The notes under the pieces: generated by a model | Seen by the model: the letters and a program-made list of their open reading frames with translations, nothing else | Told to the model about the DNA's origin: nothing | The model's database searches: none | Program-made: the position numbers and the translations under genes | Source: DAOPJM01 sp964490325 | GTDB taxonomy: Bacteria > Bacillota > Clostridia > Christensenellales > CAG-138 | Assembly: GCA_964490325.1 (NCBI GenBank) | Contig: CAZBBX010000013.1 | Coordinates: 1-56,961 of the forward strand | Direction of reading: 5' to 3' | Length of the DNA stretch: 56,961 nucleotides | Shown: positions 49,585 through 56,961 of the stretch, one piece after another | Position numbering within the stretch: position 1 is the first letter of the stretch | Layout of the letters: each line of letters opens with the position of its first letter

Positions 49585-51132
49585 TTATACCGTTGGCGGC
49601 AGAGTGTCCAGCTTGACGGTGTACCGCAGGATCGCCGCCGCGTCCGCCGCGGTGACCTTCTTGTCCAGATTCACATCGGCATTGAGTAAGGCCTGCTCGG
49701 AAAGGTCTTCCAGCTTGACGGTGTACCGTAGGATCATCGCCGCATCGGCGCTGTTGACCGTCTTGTTTCCGTTGGCATCGCCCAAAAGCTCGTCCTGCTC
49801 TTGATGGAGCGTCCTTTCAAGCGTGATCACGATATCACCCGCAATGTCATTGCCGTGGATCGTATAGCCGTTCTCGTCCGTGGCAAAGCTCGTGTACGCC
49901 GCGCCGCCGATGGTCACAAGGGGCGTTCCATAGTCATAGCCCTCTGCCGCGTTGACGGAAAAGTGATAGTCGCTGCCGCTGCTTGCCGTGCCCTCGCCAA
50001 CAAGATCTACGCTTGCCGAGCCGCCAAACGTGACCGAATAGCTCTTGGGAAGGGGACTGTAGGCCGAAAAGTCGACAAATTTCACGGTATAGTACAGGGC
50101 GACCGCTTTTGAGGTCTTGTCCTGCAGGCCTGTAATGGCAACGGTGTAGTCTCCGCTAATCGTGCTTGTGCCGAAATTATTGTACCCGATATTGAAGATG
50201 ATGCAGTTGTCTATGCCATACCCCTTATTGTCCACGTTGAAGTATTCGAGCTGCCATTTTGGATCATCCGTGTAGGTCGAGGCGTTGCGCGTCCAGACCT
50301 TGCCGCTTGCGACACAGGTAATGGTCACGGTAATATCCTCCATGACCGGCGTCTTAAACTTGGCGGGGTTGAGCGTGACCGACCAAGGAACATCCTTTTC
50401 AAACAGCTGCGTTGGCGCAATGCCCGAGGGAGGCCACGCGATGAAGGTATAGTCGCCCACCGCTGCGCTTTCGTCAAAGACCTTTGTTGCCGTATACATC
50501 TTGTTTGACGTGCTTTTCGCCGCGCCGAAGCCTACATACTGCAGGGCCGGATTCAGCAGCCACCGCCGATGTCCCACACTGCTCATGTTCGAGTTGCTGC
50601 TGTCCCGCATGCATTCGCTGATATGATTTCTAAGCACGCTCGAGAGAGAATCCACAGAGCCCCAGTAGGAGCCGATATTGGAGCTTGCTGTCGCTGCCGC
50701 ACCCTGCTCAAAGAACGCCGCGTCCATGTCTGCAGGCTGCGTGGGATAGTGCGTAAGCGAATTCGTTGCCGCCAAAAGAACCGCGCCATACTGCGCCTGT
50801 TGGTTCTTTTCTTCGTTCAGCTCAACGGCCGGGAGCCTTGCGCAGGCACGCATGAAATTGACGGCGTTGAGCGTTTGCATAAGCACCGCTTGGCTCACGG
50901 CGCCTGTGGCATAGGGAGCGGTCACGGAGGGCTCAACGGTATAGCCTTCTGTTGACGCCGTTTGGGTGTACAGCAGGTACAGCGGGTAAAGCTCTTCCAT
51001 CGTTGGAGCCGCTTGATCGAGCATGCCGCTCGGAAAGCTGTATGACACATCAGAAAAAGCAGCTGAAGCAGCAAGCGTCATCAGCAGCAGGCAAGCTGCC
51101 AGCACCGACAGCAGTTTCATTGTTCGCTTCAA
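49585..51132 (-). CDS. Secreted CAP-domain protein with C-terminal dockerin
   Basis: A 515-residue exported protein. TTG 51132 is preferred as start because GGGAGG lies six bases upstream; it gives a signal peptide MKRTMKLLSVLAACLLLMTLAASA. Residues about 85-210 are a CAP (SCP/PR1) domain: NFMRACARLPAVELNEEKNQQAQ, LTHYPTQPADMDAAF, SVGHRRWLLNP. A beta-sandwich region follows, then a 75-residue repeat module (SYSVTFGGSASVDLVG to IVITLERT) shared with the neighbouring gene, and a type I dockerin at about 449-508 (GDANGNKTVNSADAAMILRY and DVNLDKKVTAADAAAILRY). CAP proteins have varied extracellular roles; the dockerin implies docking to a cohesin. Confidence 0.88.
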   Translation of the reverse strand: MKRTMKLLSVLAACLLLMTLAASAAFSDVSYSFPSGMLDQAAPTMEELYPLYLLYTQTASTEGYTVEPSVTAPYATGAVSQAVLMQTLNAVNFMRACARLPAVELNEEKNQQAQYGAVLLAATNSLTHYPTQPADMDAAFFEQGAAATASSNIGSYWGSVDSLSSVLRNHISECMRDSSNSNMSSVGHRRWLLNPALQYVGFGAAKSTSNKMYTATKVFDESAAVGDYTFIAWPPSGIAPTQLFEKDVPWSVTLNPAKFKTPVMEDITVTITCVASGKVWTRNASTYTDDPKWQLEYFNVDNKGYGIDNCIIFNIGYNNFGTSTISGDYTVAITGLQDKTSKAVALYYTVKFVDFSAYSPLPKSYSVTFGGSASVDLVGEGTASSGSDYHFSVNAAEGYDYGTPLVTIGGAAYTSFATDENGYTIHGNDIAGDIVITLERTLHQEQDELLGDANGNKTVNSADAAMILRYTVKLEDLSEQALLNADVNLDKKVTAADAAAILRYTVKLDTLPPTV

Positions 51133-51175
51133 GGTTACCCTCCCACAAGATCCCATTCTTTTTTGTTATGCTTCC

Positions 51176-51204
51176 ATTGTAACCTTTGTCCTTGTTGACG
51201 GCAA
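51176..51204 (-). promoter_or_regulatory. Promoter of the CAP-dockerin gene
   Basis: Minus-strand TTGCCG (51199-51204), 17 bases, TACAAT (51176-51181), 43 bases before the TTG start. Confidence 0.65.
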
Positions 51205-51262
51205 CCCTTTTCTGTTGACGTCACCGCTGCTCTTGCGCCTTTAGGCGTCTTATTTTCGCTCT

Positions 51263-51296
51263 TTAAAAGAACCGCGCCTTTTTCAAAACGCGGTCC
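51263..51296 (-). terminator. Terminator after the cohesin/dockerin gene
   Basis: Minus-strand ACCGCG/CGCGGT stem with a 12-base loop followed by TCTTTTAAAG. Confidence 0.7.
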
Positions 51297-51329
51297 TTTG
51301 TCGCCAAATAGCAGAGTCCTGTCGAAAGC

Positions 51330-53273
51330 CTATACGGCAGGCGGCAGGGTGTCCAGCTTGACGGTGTACCGTAGGATCGCCGCCGCATCCGCCGCAGTGA
51401 CCTTCTTGTCCAGATTCACATCGGCGTTGAGCAAGCCCTGTGCGGAGAGCGTATCCAGCTTGACGGTGTACCTTAGGATCACCGCCGCATCGGCGCTGTT
51501 GGTCACCGCGTTCTCGTTGGCGTCGCCCAAAAGGGTGTTCACTCCCTCGTAGACCGTCTTTTCAAGCGTGATGACGATCGCTCCCGTGATGTCCTCGCCG
51601 CTGATCGTATAGCCGTTCTCATCCGCGGTAAAGTCCGTATACGCCGCGCCCCCGATGGTCACAAGGGGCGTTTCGTACGCATAGCCCACCGCCGCGTTGA
51701 CGGAGAAGTGATAGTCGCTTAAGTAGCTTGCCGTGTCTGCGCCCACCGCATCCGCGCTTGCCGAGCCGTCAAACGTGACCGAATAGCTCTTGGGGGTCTT
51801 TTGCGCGGTACCGATGACGATGGGACCGTTGATGGCCTCCGCCGCGATGGTGAAGCACCCATCCTCCGTTTCCGTGTATGCGCCGCTCTCGCCGCCGATC
51901 GTGACGCTTGGGATGTAGGTATAGTTCTTGTCGATGGTCTCAAAGCTGTATGCTTCGGCGTCCGCAACGCGATCCTCGCCGCTAAAGTCGCTGCCCAGCG
52001 TGACGGCATAGGCATAGGCAACGATGAAGGTGTCGGTTGCGGTGTTGGCAGCGAGGGTGTCGGCTGTGATGCCCTCCCCCTTTGCAACATAGGCGTGACC
52101 GCCTTGCATTGGCCAAACGTCCGTCTCGCCAAAGCCAATGATGGTGAACTCCAAGGTGAAAGGCTCCGTCCCGCTCGTCACGGCCTCGCCGCTGCGCGTG
52201 ATGCGCACGGTGCCTTCGCCGCCTTCCAGCGTATAGCCCGCAAGCGCAGTCGTGTCAAGGCGCAGCATCTCTGCGTTGAAGGTGAGCAGCAGATCCAGCG
52301 CGTTCCAAGTGAGGGTGTCCTCGGTGCTGTCGCCCTCGATTAGCACGGTGATGGTGATCGTGTTGCCGACCGCAGCGTCCCTGTCACCGCCCGTGAGCGT
52401 GACCCAGTAGCCCTTCACGGTCGTAAGGGTCACGGTGGCTTCGGGGAACAGCTCCTGAAGGTGCGCCACGAGATCTGCGGGGATGTCGCCCTTGCGCTCC
52501 TCCTCCAGATAGATATAGGTGGGCTTGTCGGTGGTGCAGCTGATGGTCCCGCTTGCCTCGTCAAAGAACAGATGGAACTCGTTCACGCCGTCGTCATCGC
52601 TGTCGTAGGAAGCGCCTTCGGGTCTGAAGATGCCGTTCATGACGAGCAGACCATCGTTTTTCAGTTCGCCGCCCATCCAAGTGATGAGGGTGCCTGCGTC
52701 GCTGTTGTCCTCCGCCTCACCCGCTTCAATGGTGATGACGCCGTCGCCTGTGTTGTGGATGTTGCCGCCCATGGTGGTAGCCAGCGTGCCGCCCGCCTTG
52801 ACGAAGATCTCGCCTTCGTTTTCAAAGCCTGCGGAGACAAAGCCGTACACGTTCATCACGCCGTTGTTCCTGCCGTCATTACCAAAGGTCTTAAAACCGC
52901 CCTCATCGGACTCCTTGACGTACACGTTCATTGTGCCGTCGACAATGAGCTTGGCGGTACAGTCGTCCGGACGCATCCATGGAATGCCAAAGCTTGCGCC
53001 CTCCGCCACGTTGAGCGTGGCGTCCTTGTCGATGCACAGCGTTGTGTGCAGCAGGGGACTGCTCTCGTCATCAACGGGGAGCCGACAATCCCCCGTCAGC
53101 GTGACGGTACCGCTGATGGTGATGCTGTTGACGGCGCTTTGTGATGCGTATGCCGCCAAAAGCTCCGCCTCGCTCGTCACGATGACGTCCGTGCCCTCCG
53201 CCGCTGTGAAAGCAGGCAGAAGGGTGATAAGCAGACAAAGAACAAGAAGTACCGATATCCCGCGTCTTTTCAT
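51330..53273 (-). CDS. Secreted protein with cohesin-like domain, repeat modules and C-terminal dockerin
   Basis: A 647-residue exported protein with signal peptide MKRRGISVLLVLCLLITLLPA. Residues 30-250 are a beta-helix-like region of short Gly/Asn strands (GTMNVYVKESDEGG, GNIHNTGDGVITIEAG). Residues about 289-415 look like a cohesin or carbohydrate-binding immunoglobulin-like fold: VTLTGGDRDAAVGNTITITV, NALDLLLTFNAEMLRLD, TLEFTIIGFG. Two 70-75-residue modules follow (421-488 and 497-573), the second nearly identical to that of the CAP protein. A type I dockerin ends the chain at 581-640 (LGDANENAVTNSADAAVILRY and DVNLDKKVTAADAAAILRY); the first calcium loop has Glu for Gly and Ala-Val where Gly-Lys is usual. 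Carrying both partner-type modules hints at a scaffold role (inference). Confidence 0.8.
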   Translation of the reverse strand: MKRRGISVLLVLCLLITLLPAFTAAEGTDVIVTSEAELLAAYASQSAVNSITISGTVTLTGDCRLPVDDESSPLLHTTLCIDKDATLNVAEGASFGIPWMRPDDCTAKLIVDGTMNVYVKESDEGGFKTFGNDGRNNGVMNVYGFVSAGFENEGEIFVKAGGTLATTMGGNIHNTGDGVITIEAGEAEDNSDAGTLITWMGGELKNDGLLVMNGIFRPEGASYDSDDDGVNEFHLFFDEASGTISCTTDKPTYIYLEEERKGDIPADLVAHLQELFPEATVTLTTVKGYWVTLTGGDRDAAVGNTITITVLIEGDSTEDTLTWNALDLLLTFNAEMLRLDTTALAGYTLEGGEGTVRITRSGEAVTSGTEPFTLEFTIIGFGETDVWPMQGGHAYVAKGEGITADTLAANTATDTFIVAYAYAVTLGSDFSGEDRVADAEAYSFETIDKNYTYIPSVTIGGESGAYTETEDGCFTIAAEAINGPIVIGTAQKTPKSYSVTFDGSASADAVGADTASYLSDYHFSVNAAVGYAYETPLVTIGGAAYTDFTADENGYTISGEDITGAIVITLEKTVYEGVNTLLGDANENAVTNSADAAVILRYTVKLDTLSAQGLLNADVNLDKKVTAADAAAILRYTVKLDTLPPAV

Positions 53274-53415
53274 GGAAAATACCTCCTTTTATTTTGCGCC
53301 GCCGCAGCAAAGGTGCAGCGAGCTATTGTGAATATATACTGCATTTTACCGCATAGGAAACAAAAAAAGGTGGTCTGGCAGTCCACCTTTTGGAAAAATA
53401 TGCAAGTATCTCGAC

Positions 53416-54786
53416 CTATTCCGCCGCGGCTGCCGTGAACACGCGATCCGCGTTCGCCAAGAGGATAGCCACCTCGCCCACCGACAGATCGCCGGGCTTG
53501 TTCACCCCCGTTGTGATGCCCGCCTCCTCGGCAAAGGCTGTCGCCACGCGAACGCCGGGATAGTAGCCGTTGTCGTCCTTGAGCGACGACCAGTCCGCGA
53601 CCAAGGCGGGATCGTAGAGCTTGACCGCCACATAGACCATGACGTCGCGGGCAATGGTCTGGCTGTCGCCCCAGCCCCAAGGCAGGAAGAATTCGGAGCT
53701 TTCCCCCGGCATGTCGGTGTTGATGCCGCAGGCATAGTCCGCGTCCAGTCCGTAGACCTCGATGAGCACCCGATGCAGAAAGCCGATGTCGGCAATGTCG
53801 TCCGTGGCGTCGAACAGGTCGGTGTTGAACTTGTCGGACAGATAGCGCACGGCGTCCGCCACGCACTCCTCATCGGAAAGGAAGGCGGGGATGATCTCCT
53901 CATCATTGAACGGAGAATAGGTCAGCGCTCGATATGCCTGTATGCCGCCGAAAGTTAAAAGCGCCGCAAGAAGCACGCTTCCCGCGATGAGCGCAAAGGT
54001 GCGCCTGTGTTGGTACTTGGGATCGGCATGCAAAAGTGCGCGCTTGAGCGTCTTGGCATCGCGGAAGCGAGCCTGCGGCGCAAACGCCGTGCAGCGCTTG
54101 ATGATCGCCTTGATCGGCCTGTACAGGGGCAGCTTTGGATCCTCGCGGCTGCTTCCCGTATACAGGTAACGCAGCAGCACGCCAAAGGAGTAGATGTCCG
54201 TGCGGCAGTCCGTTTGGGAGAAGCCGTACTGCTCGGGCGGTGCATAGCCACGCGTGCCAAAGGAGCTTGTATCGCTTTCATCATCGGCATTGAAGACGCG
54301 GGCTATGTCAAAATCGATGAGGCAGACCGTGCCGTCGGGTCTTAGGATGACGTTTTGCGGCTTGATGTCGCGGTGGATGACGGGCTTGTCCCGTCCGTGC
54401 AGGTAGACAAGGACATCGCAGAGGGACAGGGCGATGCGCCGCTTTTCGGCGTCGGAAGGCTTGTCCTCAACAAGCCAGCGGTCTAAGGGCTTGCCCTCGA
54501 CATACTCGCGCACCGTGACGGACATATTCTCGTTCTCATAGCCCGCCGTATAGCGCGGAAGCCCCGCATGGTCGAGCGTCTTTAGGATCTCGTCCGCCGC
54601 GACCGACCAGACGCTCTTGTCGTAGCACTTGGCGACAAACAGCTTGCCCTCGGCATTCTGGGCAAGGTAGGTGATCGTCCCGTGTCCCTCGGACAGGCAT
54701 TCCATCAGAACGTAGTCCTTAAGGAACGCCGCGGGACAGCGCGCCTCGCTCTCGGCGGCCGTTTTGTAAGCTTCCCTATCCGTCAC
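53416..54786 (-). CDS. Membrane Ser/Thr protein kinase with extracellular domain
   Basis: A 456-residue PrkC-like kinase. The glycine loop is atypical (LSEGHGTITYLAQ), the ATP lysine is K53 in VAKCYDK, the catalytic loop HRDIKPQN starts at 138 and the metal-binding loop is DFD (158-160) instead of DFG. GTRGYAPPEQYG is the P+1 segment. A helix at about 263-285 leads to a 170-residue extracellular part whose end (VATAFAEEAGITTGV, LSVGEVAILLAN) recalls S-layer-homology repeats and not PASTA. Its start overlaps the HTH gene by four bases. It probably couples an outside signal to phosphorylation of cytoplasmic proteins, perhaps the HTH partner. Confidence 0.88.
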   Translation of the reverse strand: MTDREAYKTAAESEARCPAAFLKDYVLMECLSEGHGTITYLAQNAEGKLFVAKCYDKSVWSVAADEILKTLDHAGLPRYTAGYENENMSVTVREYVEGKPLDRWLVEDKPSDAEKRRIALSLCDVLVYLHGRDKPVIHRDIKPQNVILRPDGTVCLIDFDIARVFNADDESDTSSFGTRGYAPPEQYGFSQTDCRTDIYSFGVLLRYLYTGSSREDPKLPLYRPIKAIIKRCTAFAPQARFRDAKTLKRALLHADPKYQHRRTFALIAGSVLLAALLTFGGIQAYRALTYSPFNDEEIIPAFLSDEECVADAVRYLSDKFNTDLFDATDDIADIGFLHRVLIEVYGLDADYACGINTDMPGESSEFFLPWGWGDSQTIARDVMVYVAVKLYDPALVADWSSLKDDNGYYPGVRVATAFAEEAGITTGVNKPGDLSVGEVAILLANADRVFTAAAAE

Positions 54787-55241
54787 AGCTTCTTCCCCCC
54801 TAAGATCGGCAGCGCCAGCTCGGCCAGCATTTGATTGGTATGCAGCAGATCCTTCTTCCTGCTCAGGCAGTGCGCCACCACGGCGTCGCGCTTGACCCGC
54901 GGATGCAGCGCGCTCATCCTGCCCACCTTTAAAAGCTCCTGCGTCTCCTCCACGGTAAGGCCAAAGCCGAACGCCAGCTGCAGCACCGTGTCGCGGGACG
55001 GGTTGCGCGTGCCGCGAAACTGGTGATAGCCAAAGGAACGCTCCAGTCCGCTGCCGTTGATGACCGCCTCCATGCCCACGCCGCGCTTGTCCGACAGTGC
55101 GCTGATATAGTCGCAGAAGGCAGGCAGACCGCAGGCCTCGCGGTTTTCAAGGAGGTACTGCTCCGCTGACGGCGACTTGAACAGCCGCGCCCACAGCTTG
55201 TTTGTCGTGACGCCCAAGACCTGTCCGTTCGTAGTGCCCAT
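54783..55241 (-). CDS. HTH domain protein coupled to Ser/Thr kinase
   Basis: A 152-residue cytosolic protein. The middle part (SDKRGVGMEAVINGSGLERSFGYHQFRGTRNPSRDTVLQLAFGFGLTVEETQELLKVG) is an XRE-like helix-turn-helix with the usual scaffold but an unusual FGYHQFRGTRNP recognition region; the C-terminal helices (RDAVVAHCLSRKKDLLHTNQMLAELAL) are of the type found beside kinases in Clostridia. ATG 55241 has GAAGGG upstream; an in-frame GTG at 55253 is also possible. First gene of a two-gene operon with the kinase, and the likely substrate or regulator (inference). Confidence 0.75.
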   Translation of the reverse strand: MGTTNGQVLGVTTNKLWARLFKSPSAEQYLLENREACGLPAFCDYISALSDKRGVGMEAVINGSGLERSFGYHQFRGTRNPSRDTVLQLAFGFGLTVEETQELLKVGRMSALHPRVKRDAVVAHCLSRKKDLLHTNQMLAELALPILGGKKL

Positions 55242-55373
55242 GCTGCCCTTCACACCCCCGTTCGCTTAGATCCTATAGAAAGTATAGCAGAGGTATACGC
55301 CAAAAGAAAGCCCATTTTTGCAATTTTGGCCGCAGCTTCCCCCCATCTGCCGCAAAAAATCGATGTGCGGCGC

Positions 55374-55401
55374 TTGACAAGCAAAATGGTGGTGATATAA
55401 T
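55374..55401 (+). promoter_or_regulatory. Promoter of thrS leader
   Basis: TTGACA (55374-55379), 16 bases, TATAAT (55396-55401). Confidence 0.85.
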
Positions 55402-55407
55402 GACTAA

Positions 55408-55614
55408 AGATTTCGTGGATGACGCGGGACAAGTCGCTTCCCAAGCGTCGCGCCAAAGAGAACGGCAGCCAAGGCTGAAAGCGCCGTGCGCGAACGGGTG
55501 GCGGTACCGCCTGCCGACACGAGGGGTGCGCCCCATATCGCGTAAAAAGAGTGAAAAACAGGGTGGAACCACGCGAAAGTACAGCGTCCCTCGCAGAGTT
55601 GCGGGGGACTTTTT
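55408..55614 (+). promoter_or_regulatory. T-box riboswitch leader of thrS
   Basis: The leader carries the T-box sequence AGGGTGGAACCACG (55560-55573), which pairs with the uncharged tRNA 3' end, then a terminator GTCCCTCGCA/TGCGGGGGAC (55586-55609) with a T-run; a stem I region is upstream, with a candidate ACC threonine specifier near 55505. Uncharged tRNA-Thr would stabilise the antiterminator and allow thrS transcription. The specifier assignment is inferred from the gene. Confidence 0.88.
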
Positions 55615-55662
55615 CTATGGGTCTTGCCCAAGATCGAACAAAAATATGTAGGAGGCTTTACC

Positions 55663-56961
55663 ATGATCTTGACCTTTCCCGACGGTTCGCAGCGCGAGTA
55701 TCCCGACGGCATGAACGCGCTGGACGTTGCCAACTCCATCTCCCCCCGCCTGATGAAGGCGACCCTTTGCTGCGCGCTGGACGGTGTGCGGCAGGACGCC
55801 TTCAAGCCCATCCACGGCGACCACAGTATTCAATTTCTGAGCTTTGCGGACGCCGACGGCCGCTGGGCGCTGCGCCACACCGCGTCGCACATCCTTGCCC
55901 AAGCCGTCAAGCGGCTGTATCCCGCTGTGAAGCTTGCCATCGGCCCCGCCATTGAGAACGGCTTCTACTACGACTTTGACGCGCCTGAGACCTTTGGCAA
56001 CGAGGATCTTGCCAAGATCGAAAAGGAGATGGGCAAGATCATCTCCGAGAACCTTCGCTTGGAGCGCTTTGAGCTGCCTCGCGCCGAGGCCATCGCCTTT
56101 GTGGAAAAGGAAGGCGAGCCCTACAAGGCGGAATTGATCCGCGACCTGCCTGAGGACGCCGTCATCAGCTTCTATCGGCAGGGGGAGTTCACCGACCTGT
56201 GCGCAGGCCCTCACGTCCCCTCCACCGGCAAGGTCAAGCATGTGAAGCTCACCAGCCTTGCAGGCGCCTATTGGCGCGGCAGTGAGAAGAACAAGATGCT
56301 GCAGCGCATCTACGGCACCGCCTTCGAGCAGAAGGCCGATCTGGACGCGTACATCACCGCGCAGGAGGAAGCCAAGAAGCGCGACCACAACAAGCTGGGC
56401 CGCGAGCTGGAATACTTCACCACCGTCGATGTGATCGGGCAGGGTTTGCCCGTCCTGCTGCCCAAGGGCGCACGCGTGGTGCAGCTGATGCAGCGCTGGG
56501 TCGAGGATTATGAGCAGGCGCACGGCTATCTGCTGACCAAGACGCCCCTGATGGCAAAGCGCGAGCTGTACAAAATCTCGGGACATTGGGATCACTATCT
56601 GGACGGTATGTTCGTCATCGGCGACCCCAAGGACGAGACCAAGGAGTGCTTTGCCCTGCGTCCCATGACCTGCCCCTTCCAGTATCAGGTGTTTTTGAAC
56701 CGTGCGCGCAGCTATCGCGATCTGCCGATGCGCTTGGGCGAGACCTCCACCCTGTTCCGCAACGAGGACTCCGGCGAGATGCACGGCCTGATCCGCGTGC
56801 GCCAGTTCACCATTTCCGAGGGCCATCTGGTGCTGCGTCCCGATCAGTTGGAGGAGGAGTTCAAGGGCTGCCTGGAGCTGGCGAAATATTGCCTGGGCAC
56901 CGTGGGACTGCTGGAGGACTGCACCTTCCGCTTCTCCCAGTGGGATCCCGCCAACCCCAAC
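55663..56961 (+). CDS. thrS: Threonyl-tRNA synthetase, C-terminus cut by window edge
   Basis: The first 433 residues of ThrS, which charges tRNA-Thr. The N-terminal TGS domain (MILTFPDGSQREYPDGMNALDVA) is followed by the editing domain with HTASH (His72 and His76) and DLCAGPHVPS, and the class II catalytic core begins with motif 2 (LRPMTCPFQYQVF, GETSTLFRNEDSGEMHGLIRVRQF). GGAGG lies eight bases before the ATG. The anticodon-binding domain is beyond the window. Controlled by the T-box leader. Confidence 0.98.
   Translation, partial: MILTFPDGSQREYPDGMNALDVANSISPRLMKATLCCALDGVRQDAFKPIHGDHSIQFLSFADADGRWALRHTASHILAQAVKRLYPAVKLAIGPAIENGFYYDFDAPETFGNEDLAKIEKEMGKIISENLRLERFELPRAEAIAFVEKEGEPYKAELIRDLPEDAVISFYRQGEFTDLCAGPHVPSTGKVKHVKLTSLAGAYWRGSEKNKMLQRIYGTAFEQKADLDAYITAQEEAKKRDHNKLGRELEYFTTVDVIGQGLPVLLPKGARVVQLMQRWVEDYEQAHGYLLTKTPLMAKRELYKISGHWDHYLDGMFVIGDPKDETKECFALRPMTCPFQYQVFLNRARSYRDLPMRLGETSTLFRNEDSGEMHGLIRVRQFTISEGHLVLRPDQLEEEFKGCLELAKYCLGTVGLLEDCTFRFSQWDPANPN

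Noticed and set aside
55615..56826. Minus-strand 403-codon frame opposite thrS
   Set aside because: Shadow of a GC-rich real gene; no ribosome site and His/Gly/Gln-biased composition typical of antisense frames.

Overview
The window looks like a chromosomal scaffold from a GC-rich, anaerobic, endospore-forming Clostridia (Firmicutes) lineage, probably assembled from a gut or similar metagenome. The evidence is a forespore sigma factor (sigG), anaerobic ribonucleotide reductase (nrdD/nrdG), a T-box leader in front of thrS, tRNA-linked 6S RNA, flotillin floA, strong SD sites with GTG/TTG starts, dockerin modules, and a 100-N scaffold gap. No species can be named from the sequence alone.

Layout. 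1-5.7 kb (minus): one long operon, ruvC-ruvA-ruvB-coiled coil-MBL hydrolase-eutS-eutP-pgk; an orphan microcompartment shell/GTPase pair sits inside a Holliday-junction/glycolysis cluster. 5.7-10.4 kb: small membrane protein, then a MarR regulator with a heterodimeric ABC exporter. 10.4-17 kb: sigG, then tkt-cysK-MATE and marR-tauE operons on the minus strand. 17-23.5 kb (plus): a complete phosphate regulon, pstSCAB-phoU-phoP-phoR, behind a Pho box. 23.5-25.8 kb: a multi-hairpin intergenic repeat, a Fic protein with a probable start-proximal frameshift and a repeated operator, then tRNA-Gln, a probable 6S RNA and tRNA-Val. 25.8-31 kb (minus): nrdD-nrdG and an 8-oxoguanine-deaminase-like/queT pair. 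31-34.7 kb (plus): ecfA1-ecfA2-ecfT-truA-tadA.

34.8-37.7 kb holds a large secreted beta-helix protein whose Thr/Pro linker is interrupted by the gap and which ends in a dockerin. Two tRNA-Ser genes follow. The 3' end of the second is duplicated 2.5 kb downstream, bounding a small integrated element (38.04-40.56 kb) with a decayed tyrosine integrase, a phage-type repressor switch, small proteins and integrase arm-like repeats. Next to it lies a 71-nt tRNA-like RNA with its own promoter and terminator, which I cannot assign to a known family. 41-46 kb (minus): an envelope operon nfeD-zinc ribbon-floA-hypothetical-PIG-V-like glycosyltransferase-chrA-chrA. 46-48.8 kb: CDF transporter, PfkB kinase, a frameshifted DUF3784 gene, tRNA-Gly. 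49.6-55.2 kb (minus): two more secreted dockerin proteins (one CAP domain, one with a cohesin-like domain) and an HTH plus membrane Ser/Thr kinase operon. The window ends in a T-box-controlled thrS.

The most unusual points are the three dockerin proteins plus a cohesin-like module near a signalling kinase, the miniature tRNA-Ser element, the tRNA-like RNA, the Fic operator array and the eutS-eutP pair in a ruv operon.
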